A stretch of DNA of 12,423 nt from positions 1 to 12,423 of the forward strand of contig JAICIL010000108.1 of the NCBI GenBank assembly GCA_025924435.1. The letters run 5' to 3'. Origin of the DNA: Chloroflexia bacterium (GTDB lineage: Bacteria > Chloroflexota > Chloroflexia > Thermomicrobiales > JALYUS01). Numbering within the stretch: the first letter of the stretch is position 1; the number at the start of each line of letters is the position of its first letter. The notes under the pieces are model-generated. The model saw nothing but the letters and a program-made list of their open reading frames with translations. It did not search any database and had not been told where the DNA came from. Below are positions 6,926 through 12,423 of the stretch, one piece after another. The translations under genes and the position numbers were made by a program.

Positions 6926-6999
6926 CGTTTGTGCAACCGGCCGTTCCGCCGTAATCGGCGCGGGAAAGCCTCCGTGCGGGGATTTTAATGCGCGCGATT

Positions 7000-7024
7000 G
7001 CGCCGATTTCGCCCGCATCGGTGC
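7000..7024. promoter_or_regulatory. Inverted repeat upstream of the peptide operon
   Basis: GCGCCGAT (7000-7007) and ATCGGTGC (7017-7024) are inverted with one mismatch and a 9-nt spacer. Its centre is about 100 nt before the expected start of the peptide operon, a usual distance for an activator site. The rest of 6926-7146 contains a small hairpin CGCCG-TAAT-CGGCG just after the sigma gene and no gene. Confidence 0.25.
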
Positions 7025-7087
7025 AGCCGTATCCCGCGACGACAATCGCGAATGCGGCGGCCAATTTTTGCCGGTCGTCGTGCCCCC

Positions 7088-7104
7088 TGGCACGCCTTTT
7101 GCTT
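7088..7104 (+). promoter_or_regulatory. Sigma-54 (-24/-12) promoter-like element
   Basis: CTGGCACG followed by CCTT and TTGCT matches the YTGGCACG-N4-TTGCW consensus at every position: GG at 7089-7090 and GC at 7101-7102 with the obligatory 10 nt between. A start near 7114 would leave a leader of about 30 nt to the first peptide gene. No sigma-70 promoter of similar quality is seen here. Whether this organism has RpoN is not visible in the window, and a chance match remains possible. Confidence 0.4.
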
Positions 7105-7146
7105 ACAGTTTCCATCCTAACGGGACCGAACAGAGGAGGTACCTAT

Positions 7147-7374
7147 GTGACGAACAACACCACGGGACGCGTGAAGAAGCAGATACAGCACGCAATTCGG
7201 GCGTCCGTGCGGCACGCGAGTGACCGCGTTGATGCAGCCGAATCATCCGCCGGAACGGTCAAGGTCGCACACCGCTCGAATATCAAGATCGCGACGAATG
7301 TCGGCGAGCCGCATGCGACAACCGAGGCTTCCGCGACGCAGGTAGCGCCGATCAGGCAAACCGCCGACGAATAA
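7147..7374 (+). CDS. Small peptide 0 (divergent member of the peptide family)
   Basis: 75 aa. GTG 7147 is chosen because GGAGGT (7135-7140) lies 6 nt upstream; the ATG at 7145 is in another frame and is closed at once by TGA. The N-terminal half is basic (VTNNTTGRVKKQIQHAIRAS), unlike the acidic start of peptides 1-4. The C-terminal half (residues 45-71) aligns without gaps to the other four: Asn45, Ala49, Asn51-Val52, Ala61, Ala63, Gln65 and Pro68-Ile69-x-Gln71 are shared. There is no cysteine, membrane segment or signal peptide. It is the first gene after the sigma-54-like promoter and is probably co-transcribed with what follows. Function unknown; a precursor or structural peptide with a different leader fits. 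Confidence 0.65.
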   Translation: MTNNTTGRVKKQIQHAIRASVRHASDRVDAAESSAGTVKVAHRSNIKIATNVGEPHATTEASATQVAPIRQTADE

Positions 7375-7468
7375 GTCGCGGCGGGAACCGAGAGCGACGA
7401 TGGTTCGGAAGAGGTATGCAGGGGCCACTGGCACGGGCCATGGGCCGTATCAGCCAAGGAGGCACACG

Positions 7469-7678
7469 ATGTCCGACGAGAAGAAGCAGGAACTGACGCC
7501 GGAAGAACTCGAGGCGCAGCAGGGCGAGGAATTGCCCGACCGCGAGGAGATGTCCCTCGTCAACGCGAATGTCGCGGCGCCGGTCAATCTCGCGGCAGCG
7601 CTCAACGTCCTCTCCGATAACTCGACCGCGACCGCCGATGCGTCGCAGACTGCCCCGATCACGCAGGGGATCGGGTAA
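7469..7678 (+). CDS. Small peptide 1 (leader-core-like precursor)
   Basis: 69 aa; ATG 7469 has AAGGAGG 6 nt upstream, so the longer open frame from 7400 is not used. Residues 1-30 are acidic and helical in character (MSDEKKQELTPEELEAQQ, then GEELPDREEMSL). Residues 31-69 are rich in Asn, Ala, Val and Thr with no Cys (VNANVAAPVNLAAALNVLSD, then a Thr/Ala stretch and APITQGIG). The abrupt change of composition after MSL looks like a leader-core border. The block 40-66 is the motif common to all five peptides, with Ser49 and Ser52. The leader DNA is almost identical to that of peptides 2 and 4. No family identified. Confidence 0.85.
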   Translation: MSDEKKQELTPEELEAQQGEELPDREEMSLVNANVAAPVNLAAALNVLSDNSTATADASQTAPITQGIG

Positions 7679-7735
7679 GCGATCCCGTTGGTATCGCGGG
7701 ACGAACATACTGCCCTATGGCAAAGGAGCATCATG

Positions 7736-7945
7736 ATGAGCGACGAGAAGAAGCAGGAACTGACCGCCGAGGAACTCGAGGCGCAGCAGGGCGAGGAATT
7801 GCCCGACCGCGAGGAGATGTCCCTCATCAACGCCAACATCGCGGCGCCGATCAATGCGGCGGTCGCGGCGAACGTCCTCTCCGATAACTCGACGGCGACG
7901 GCGGACGCGGTCCAGAACGCGCCGATCACCCAAGGGATCGGCTAA
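7736..7945 (+). CDS. Small peptide 2 (leader-core-like precursor)
   Basis: 69 aa. The second of two adjacent ATGs (7736) is taken because it gives the MSDEKK start of its paralogues and stands 7 nt from AAAGGAG (7722-7728); ATG 7733 would add one Met. Residues 1-30 differ from peptide 1 only at position 11 (Ala for Pro). The C-terminal part reads INANIAAPINAAVAANVLSD, then NSTATADAVQ and NAPITQGIG, with Val/Ile and Ala exchanges relative to peptide 1. Of the peptides it is the closest to the segment around Asn191-Gln211 of the secreted protein encoded at 10730. Same family and same uncertainty as peptide 1. Confidence 0.85.
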   Translation: MSDEKKQELTAEELEAQQGEELPDREEMSLINANIAAPINAAVAANVLSDNSTATADAVQNAPITQGIG

Positions 7946-7972
7946 CGCCTCGCCCGTCGAAAGGAGATCGTG

Positions 7973-8182
7973 ATGGCCGATGACAAGAAGCGTGAACTGA
8001 CCGCGGAGGAGATGGCCCAGCAGGCGGGTGAGGAACTGCCCGAGCGCGATGAAATGTCGCTCGTCAACCTCAACGCCGCCATCCCGATCAATGCGGCGAT
8101 CGCGGCGAACGTCCTCTCGGACGGCGCGAATGCCGGTGCGGGCGCGCTGCAACAGACGCCGATCGATCAGACGACGCCGTAG
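7973..8182 (+). CDS. Small peptide 3 (most divergent leader of the MSDEKK type)
   Basis: 69 aa from ATG 7973, 6 nt after AAAGGAG (7960-7966); the GTG at 7970 would add one residue. The leader is recognisably related (MADDKKRELTAEEMAQQAGE, then ELPERDEMSL) but differs at about ten positions, so this copy is older or under different selection. The C-terminal half keeps Asn40, Ala44, Asn46-Val47, Ala56, Ala58, Gln60 and Pro63-Ile64-x-Gln66. It lacks the second Ser of the SxxS pair (Ala52), and Gly/Ala replace the Thr-rich stretch. It may therefore form a distinct product. Confidence 0.85.
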   Translation: MADDKKRELTAEEMAQQAGEELPERDEMSLVNLNAAIPINAAIAANVLSDGANAGAGALQQTPIDQTTP

Positions 8183-8273
8183 CGCCGATAGCGCCGATGC
8201 CGATGGGCGGCCGGCGCGATGCCGACCGCTCCACCGGATTGTGCATACCGTGCAGCGGCGAAAGGAGCCCTTG

Positions 8274-8480
8274 ATGAGTGACGAGAAGAAGCAGGAACTA
8301 ACCGCCGAGGAACTCGAGGCGCAGCAGGGCGAGGAGTTGCCCGACCGCGAGGAGATGTCCCTCGTCAACGCCAACGTCGCGATTCCGGTCAATGCGGCGG
8401 TCGCCTTGAATGTCCTGTCCGATGGATCCACCGCGACGGCGAACGCGACACAGACCACGCCAATCACGCAAACCAGTTAG
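8274..8480 (+). CDS. Small peptide 4 (leader-core-like precursor)
   Basis: 68 aa from ATG 8274, with AAAGGAG at 8261-8267, 6 nt upstream. Residues 1-30 are identical to peptide 2. The C-terminal part, VNANVAIPVNAAVALNVLSD, GSTATANATQ and TTPITQTS, differs in the Ile-Pro and at the end, where Thr-Ser replaces Gly-Ile-Gly. It has the Ser49/Ser52 pair. The gap before it (8183-8273) contains a short direct repeat TAGCGCCGA (twice) and no promoter that I can see. It is the last peptide gene before the protease. Confidence 0.85.
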   Translation: MSDEKKQELTAEELEAQQGEELPDREEMSLVNANVAIPVNAAVALNVLSDGSTATANATQTTPITQTS

Positions 8481-8486
8481 ACACGG

Positions 8487-8551
8487 GGGCTGCGAACAGC
8501 CCGAAGAACCTCAGCGATGCAGCGCGGGTCGGCCTACTCCCGGCCCGCGTT
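8487..8551 (+). other. Two hairpins between the peptide genes and the protease gene
   Basis: GGGCTG (8487-8492) pairs with CAGCCC (8497-8502) around a CGAA tetraloop. A second stem, 8521-8532 with 8540-8551, has 12 pairs including two G-T wobbles and a 7-nt loop. No T-tract follows, so these are more likely RNA-stabilising, processing or partial-termination structures that give more peptide mRNA than protease mRNA. Confidence 0.4.
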
Positions 8552-8580
8552 GCGCGACCGATGGAGCGAGGAGCAGAGCG

Positions 8581-10695
8581 ATGGCCCGGATAGCGCGGCA
8601 TGCCGCCGTGGCGACAGAGCAACCGGTCTCCCCGCAACGCACCCCCGATGCGCCCGAGGGGATCCCGCCCGCGCCGGATGGCAACCGCCCCGCCTCACGG
8701 GAGGAATCGGCAAATCGCGCCGATGTCCCGGAGCGGCCCGCCCTCGCCCCCAATATCGTCCTCAGCGGCGCGATGGAGGAGAGCGGCTTCGCCGAGCCGC
8801 AATGGATGGTGCAGCGCGACGGCCAGTTCATCCATCTCACCGAACTCCTCTATCACGTTGTCGAGCAGGTTGACGGGAAGCGCGCCCTCGATGAGATCGC
8901 CGGGCGTCTCTCCGAACAGATTGACCGGCAGGTCACCGCGGACAATGTCCGGCAACTGATCGGCGGCAAATTGATCCCGCTGGGGATCGTCGCCGGTGCG
9001 GACGGGGCCGCCGTCAATGCCGGCGCGGCGGGGGAGGGCGTCGCCCGCTCGCCCCTCAAGATCAATATGAAGACGAAAGTCCTGCCGCGCGGTCTGATCA
9101 CACCGCTGACCAAAGTCCTCAAAATTCTCTTCTTCCCGCCGATCCTGCTCGCCGTATTGCTCGTCTGCTTCGCCGCGCAGGCGTGGCTGTTCTTCGTGCA
9201 TGGCATCGCGAGCAGCATCCACGAGGCCCTCTACAAGCCCTGGCTGACGCTCGTGCTGCTCGGCATCATCGTCGTCGGCACCGCCTGGCACGAGTTCGGC
9301 CACGCCGCCGCGCTCGAATACGGGGGCGGCGAGGTGCGCGGCATGGGCATGGGCTTCTATCTCGTCTATCCCGCTTTCTATACCGATGTGACGGACAACT
9401 ATCGCCTCGGACGGTGGGCGCGGGTGCGCACCGATCTCGGCGGCTTCTATTTCAACCTGATTTTCTCCCTCGGTCTCATCGGCCTCTATTTCCTGACCGG
9501 GCAATCATTCCTCCTCCTGGGCGTGCTGCTCATTGATGTGGACATCATCCACCAATGCCTGCCGTTCGTGCGGCTCGACGGCTACTGGACGCTGGCCGAC
9601 ATCACCGGCATCCCGGATTTCTTCTCCTATATGGGGCCGTTCCTGCGCAGCGTGCTGCCGATCAAGCGGCACGAAGGGGACGCCGCGCTGCCGGCCCTGA
9701 AGCGGTGGGTGAAAGTCCTCTTCGCGCTCTACATCCTGATCACCATCCCGGTACTCGGCGTTTTGCTCTTCCTGATGCTCAAGAACGTGCCGCGCATCCT
9801 CGCGAGCGCGTGGGACTCGTTCGCCAAACAAGGGCATACGCTGGCGCAGGCATGGAGCGGCGGACACTACGGGGGCGTTCCGCTCGCGGTGTTGCAGATG
9901 CTCCTGCTGGCGCTGCCGGTGGCGGGGCTGGGCTTCACGCTCTTCTCCCTGGGCCGCACGGCGATGCGGCTGCTCTGGAATTGGGCCAAGCCAACGCCGG
10001 GTCGGCGCGCCGTCGGCTCCCTCGCCACCGCCGCCATCGCCGCGCTGCTCGTCTACCTCTGGGTGCCGAATCTCTCCTTCGGTGGCGGCGGCCATACCCA
10101 GGCCGCCGCTCGGAACAACTGGACGCCAATCGCCGCCGATGAGCGGGGCACGGTGAGCGACGCCCTCCCGCCCGTAGTGCCCGTGCCGTTCCGCTCCCCG
10201 GTCATCGCACCGACCGCCGCGCCACGAACGGCAGCCACGGCGGTTCCGAATGGGACGCCGGGCGCGGCGGAGACACCGGGCGCGGCGGGGAAACCGGGTG
10301 CGACCGGGACATCCGGCGCGACGACCACAGCGACCGAAACCGCGACCGGCACGCCGAGCGTGACCGGGACGCCGAGCGCGACCGGGACGCCCGGCGCGAC
10401 CCCGGCGGGAACGCCCACAGCGGCGGCGGCCACGCCCGCTCCCGCGAATCCGGCGGTCCAAGCGCCGCCACCCGCTCGCGCGCCCGTTCTTGCGCCGACC
10501 GCACCACCGGCCGCAACGGCGCTCGGAACGGCTTCCGCGGGCACGGCAGCGTCCGGGAGCGCGCTGCCCGCCACAGTTGGCGCATCAACGGCCGCTGGCA
10601 CGGCCCCGGTCGGCACGGCTTCGCGGGCCACACCCGCAGCCACGGCGGCGCCGAGCGGTCAAACCGGCCTGACGACCGCGACACCGGCACCGTAA
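8581..10695 (+). CDS. PqqD-like/RRE domain fused to M50-type membrane zinc metalloprotease
   Basis: 704 aa from ATG 8581 (GAGGAG 7 nt upstream; earlier open frame rejected). Residues 1-70 are disordered. Residues 75-138 (WMVQRDGQFIHLTELLYHVV, then DEIAGRLSEQ) look like a PqqD-type winged helix, the RiPP recognition element fold that binds leader peptides. About 175-500 is a polytopic membrane region with six or more helices, carrying HEFGH (His237, Glu238, His241) in a helix and LDG with Asp333 as likely third zinc ligand, as in M50/site-2-type and 'putative peptide zinc metalloprotease' families. Residues 501-704 are an Ala/Thr/Pro/Gly tail, probably outside the cell. It should cut or help export the small peptides encoded upstream; recognition of the shared leader by the RRE-like domain is inference. 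The secreted protein gene follows 34 nt later. Confidence 0.85.
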   Translation: MARIARHAAVATEQPVSPQRTPDAPEGIPPAPDGNRPASREESANRADVPERPALAPNIVLSGAMEESGFAEPQWMVQRDGQFIHLTELLYHVVEQVDGKRALDEIAGRLSEQIDRQVTADNVRQLIGGKLIPLGIVAGADGAAVNAGAAGEGVARSPLKINMKTKVLPRGLITPLTKVLKILFFPPILLAVLLVCFAAQAWLFFVHGIASSIHEALYKPWLTLVLLGIIVVGTAWHEFGHAAALEYGGGEVRGMGMGFYLVYPAFYTDVTDNYRLGRWARVRTDLGGFYFNLIFSLGLIGLYFLTGQSFLLLGVLLIDVDIIHQCLPFVRLDGYWTLADITGIPDFFSYMGPFLRSVLPIKRHEGDAALPALKRWVKVLFALYILITIPVLGVLLFLMLKNVPRILASAWDSFAKQGHTLAQAWSGGHYGGVPLAVLQMLLLALPVAGLGFTLFSLGRTAMRLLWNWAKPTPGRRAVGSLATAAIAALLVYLWVPNLSFGGGGHTQAAARNNWTPIAADERGTVSDALPPVVPVPFRSPVIAPTAAPRTAATAVPNGTPGAAETPGAAGKPGATGTSGATTTATETATGTPSVTGTPSATGTPGATPAGTPTAAAATPAPANPAVQAPPPARAPVLAPTAPPAATALGTASAGTAASGSALPATVGASTAAGTAPVGTASRATPAATAAPSGQTGLTTATPAP
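10344..10397 (+). repeat. 18-bp tandem repeat in the protease tail
   Basis: Three units of the gaccgggacgccgagcgc type (10344-10361, 10362-10379, 10380-10397) encode six-residue TGTPSA-like units of the extracytoplasmic Thr/Pro/Ala tail. Slippage at such a repeat would change tail length without frameshift. Confidence 0.75.
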
Positions 10696-10729
10696 TCCGT
10701 CGTTCAGGGAGTGAAAGGAGCGGAGATCA

Positions 10730-11689
10730 ATGCAACCTCATGGGTGGTTCCGATGGCGTCGTCGCTGGTGGTCGGCGTTTTTTGCCCTCATCTTGATGGT
10801 GAGCATCACGCTGAGTGGCGCCGCGATCCGTATCGCCGCTCAGACGGCGACACCGGACAATACCGTGGGCGGCCTCGGCGCGCCCCCGCCGACCGTCGCG
10901 CCCACGGCGACGACCGCACCGACCGCGACGACCGTACCGACCGCGACGGCGGCAGCGACCGCCTCACCGACGCCGGTCGCCGCCACGCCGACCGGCGCGC
11001 AGGCCGCCCCGGCCGCCGCGACGAGCGGCACCCCCGCCGCATCCCCGGCGAGCGGTGATGACGTCGGTTACGAAGAGATACCGAATGGCGGCGGCGGCAA
11101 GAATATCGTCAAGGTCAACAATCGGACCGATAACCGCCTGCGCGTCAGGGCGAAAATCCAACTGAATCATATCCCCGGCCCGGACGCCGAGCCGGTCAAT
11201 GTGGCGGAAGCAGTCGCCTCCTGCACGAACTGTCAGACCATCGCCGTCGCCCTGCAAATTGATCTCATCAGCCGCACCGCGACGACTATCGCGCCGCAGA
11301 ACGCGGCCATCGCGGCCAACGTTAAGTGCTCGCATTGCGACACGGTGGCGAAGGCGATGCAGTACGTCGTCCAGGTGGACGACCCGACGCAGGTGCCGGA
11401 GAATGTCAAGGACTTGATCAGTCAGATGCAGACACAGTTGAATGCCGCCGCACATGACAAAGACGAGACACTCGGCGATGCCGAGGCGAAGATTGACGCG
11501 GTGATCGGCCAGTTCGCGGAACTCGGGAACAGCCTCTTGCAGCAGCGCGACCAGAAGACCGATGATGACACGCCCGGCGCCACGGTCCCGCCGGACGCGG
11601 TCGTCCTCACGCCAGCCCCGGACGCGACCGCGCCGCAGGTCGCCACCACCGCCACCCCGGTACCAACAAGCCCGACCGCAGCCCCGTAA
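10730..11689 (+). CDS. Secreted protein with duplicated CxxC motif
   Basis: 319 aa; ATG 10730 with AAAGGAG (10714-10720) 9 nt upstream. The signal peptide is basic (WFRWRRRWW) then hydrophobic (about 15-34), with possible cleavage near IAA-QT; Tat export is conceivable but the motif is poor. A Thr/Ala/Pro linker (about 45-108) leads to a folded part: NRTDNRLRVRAKIQLN, then Cys165/Cys168 (SCTNCQT) and Cys200/Cys203 (KCSHCDT). The two CxxC halves are an internal repeat (N-x-A-x-A...CxxC-x-T-[IV]-A-x-A-[LM]-Q). Residues 225-275 look helical, and the end is Thr/Pro-rich again. The CxxC pairs may bind metal or form disulfides. The second half resembles the common block of the small peptides. It is probably the extracellular partner or acceptor in the system; no named family is known to me. 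Confidence 0.8.
   Translation: MQPHGWFRWRRRWWSAFFALILMVSITLSGAAIRIAAQTATPDNTVGGLGAPPPTVAPTATTAPTATTVPTATAAATASPTPVAATPTGAQAAPAAATSGTPAASPASGDDVGYEEIPNGGGGKNIVKVNNRTDNRLRVRAKIQLNHIPGPDAEPVNVAEAVASCTNCQTIAVALQIDLISRTATTIAPQNAAIAANVKCSHCDTVAKAMQYVVQVDDPTQVPENVKDLISQMQTQLNAAAHDKDETLGDAEAKIDAVIGQFAELGNSLLQQRDQKTDDDTPGATVPPDAVVLTPAPDATAPQVATTATPVPTSPTAAP
10907..10960 (+). repeat. 18-bp tandem repeat in the secreted protein linker
   Basis: Units 10907-10924, 10925-10942 and the diverged 10943-10960 of gcgacgaccgcaccgacc type encode ATTAPT/ATTVPT-like repeats of the linker after the signal peptide. Confidence 0.7.
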
Positions 11690-11709
11690 CAGGCCCGCGC
11701 GGTGCGCAA

Positions 11710-11736
11710 GGTGGCGGAATGGCGATGTCCGCCACC
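11710..11736 (+). terminator. First hairpin after the peptide operon
   Basis: GGTGGCGGA (11710-11718) and TCCGCCACC (11728-11736) form a 9-bp perfect stem with a 9-nt loop, 20 nt after the operon's last stop. There is no T-tract; it may protect the mRNA 3' end or assist the stronger hairpin downstream. Confidence 0.45.
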
Positions 11737-11749
11737 ACGATACACGAAT

Positions 11750-11796
11750 GAGCGAAGCAACGCCCGCACGAATACTGCGGGCGTCGCTTCGCTCTT
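11750..11796. terminator. Strong terminator hairpin closing the peptide operon
   Basis: A 19-position stem (11750-11768 with 11776-11794) has 18 pairs, one A-C mismatch (11759/11785) and a 7-nt loop, followed by TTGTCT. It isolates the operon from the next gene and could act in both directions. Confidence 0.7.
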
Positions 11797-11891
11797 GTCT
11801 GCAACCTCTTCCCACATATCCCAAGCAGTTGCTTTCGTTGGATCGCCCTGATGGTTCGCTGCCGCGAGGGCGGCTCTCGTGCAGCGCGCCG

Positions 11892-11900
11892 TGCTAGAAT
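11892..11900 (+). promoter_or_regulatory. Extended -10 promoter for the FAD-linked oxidase gene
   Basis: TGC-TAGAAT is an extended -10 with five of six consensus bases and no clear -35. It implies a leader of about 160 nt before ATG 12069. That leader contains small hairpins (GACCG/CGGTC at 11966-11978 and CGCCAC/GTGGCG at 12031-12046) but no riboswitch or gene that I recognise. Confidence 0.5.
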
Positions 11901-12068
11901 GGCGACGAAACCTGCGGCTCCCTCCGCGCGGGGGAGGGGAGGGGATGGTCGTTGCCGTGATGGACGACCGAAGCGGTCTGGGACAAACGTCGGGTGACAG
12001 CGCGCCTCGACGTGTCGGGCGGCGGGTGTCCGCCACGCGGGTGGCGAGCAGGCAGGAGGGCCGGGAGC

Positions 12069-12423
12069 ATGGCGGTTACGGAGGAGAAACTGGTCGCGAC
12101 GGCGGGGATGGACGCGCAGCAGCCGCCCCTCCTGCGGCGCGATGAGGATGCGCGGGCGGCGGTCGCGGAACTCGTGCGGCGGCTCGGCGCGGAGCGGGTG
12201 CTGACCCATCCGGCGGCGCTCTTCCCCTACACCTACGACGCCTCGTTCAACTCGGAGGCGCACCCCGGCCGGCCGGACTGCGTCGTCCTCCCGCGCGACA
12301 CGCGGGATGTTGTCACGGTGATGCAGGTGGCGAACCGCTCCAAGGTCCCGGTGGTGCCGCGCGGCTCCGCCTCGGCGTACAGCGGCGGCGCGGTGGCGCA
12401 TTACGGCGGCATCGTCGTCGCGA
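12069..12423 (+). CDS. FAD-linked oxidase, glycolate oxidase GlcD-like (3'-truncated)
   Basis: ATG 12069 with AGGAGGG (12054-12060) 8 nt upstream; 118 residues are visible and the frame runs off the window. After a variable start (MAVTEEKLVATAGMDAQQ), the helix AVAELVRRLGAERVLT and FPYTYDASF match the N-terminus of the FAD_binding_4/GlcD group. LPRDTRDVVTVMQVANRSK and the FAD pyrophosphate-binding loop PVVPRGSASAYSGGAV follow, as in glycolate, D-lactate and related 2-hydroxyacid oxidases. Expected role: flavin-dependent oxidation of a 2-hydroxyacid in the cytoplasm or at the membrane. The exact substrate and any GlcE/GlcF partner lie outside the window. It has its own promoter after the operon terminator, so it is not part of the peptide system. 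Confidence 0.85.
   Translation, partial: MAVTEEKLVATAGMDAQQPPLLRRDEDARAAVAELVRRLGAERVLTHPAALFPYTYDASFNSEAHPGRPDCVVLPRDTRDVVTVMQVANRSKVPVVPRGSASAYSGGAVAHYGGIVVA

Noticed and set aside
6926..6990. Possible c-di-GMP-I riboswitch (GGGAAAGCCTCCG resembles part of its core)
   Set aside because: The other conserved core segment and the second stem with its tetraloop receptor are not found, and no terminator or start-masking structure is connected to it.
7147..8480. Peptides as lanthipeptide, lasso or thiopeptide precursors
   Set aside because: No Cys in any of the five peptides and no lanthionine synthetase, YcaO or lasso cyclase in the window; only the RRE-like domain and protease support a RiPP-like reading.
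11879..12145. 88-aa plus-strand open frame before the FAD-linked oxidase
   Set aside because: Low-complexity Arg/Gly product, no ribosome site, overlaps the promoter and the true start of the oxidase in another frame.

Overview
The window is GC-rich DNA (by eye about two thirds G+C, with strong G/C preference at third codon positions) from a free-living bacterium. The mix of genes (a PqqD-like/M50 membrane peptidase, DinB, an ECF-like sigma factor, a glycolate-oxidase-type flavoprotein, Pro/Gly/Tyr-rich membrane proteins) and the heptamer repeat arrays would suit a Chloroflexota or related Terrabacteria lineage. That placement is inference; no rRNA or other marker gene is present.

Layout, left to right. 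(1) 1-972 (+): 3' part of an alpha/beta hydrolase. (2) 1036-2072 (-): a convergent cluster of two small membrane proteins and a DinB-type protein; it is bracketed on both sides by paired, oppositely oriented heptanucleotide repeat arrays (962-1038 and 2093-2204). (3) 2407-3723 (+): a membrane protein with long GYGAPPPQ-like repeats at both ends, behind a good sigma-70 promoter and followed by a clear intrinsic terminator. (4) 3815-4957 (+): an unrecognised lipoprotein. (5) 5245-6192 (+): a uroporphyrinogen-decarboxylase-fold protein. (6) 6260-6925 (+): a sigma-70-family sigma factor. (7) 7147-11689 (+): the most interesting part, an operon-like run of five small peptide genes, a 704-aa RRE-like/M50 zinc metalloprotease fusion and a secreted two-CxxC protein, closed by a strong hairpin terminator at 11750-11796. 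(8) 12069 to the window end (+): 5' part of an FAD-linked oxidase behind an extended -10 promoter.

How the parts may work together. Four of the five peptides are 68-69 aa and share an almost invariant acidic N-terminal half ending in a GEELPDREEMSL-type motif. All five share a C-terminal block of about 27 residues with fixed N, A, NV, A-x-A-x-Q and P-I-x-Q positions. The protease downstream has a PqqD-like (RiPP recognition element-like) N-terminal domain, an HEFGH zinc motif and a candidate third ligand in LDG. The secreted protein ending the operon carries a segment that aligns without gaps to the first 21 residues of the peptide block, with CxxC where most peptides have SxxS. The simplest model is that the peptides are precursors recognised by the RRE-like domain, cleaved or exported by the membrane protease, and act outside the cell with or like the secreted protein. 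No classical RiPP-modifying enzyme (YcaO, radical SAM, lanthionine synthetase) lies in the window, so post-translational modification is not shown; a self-assembling surface peptide is an equally open reading.
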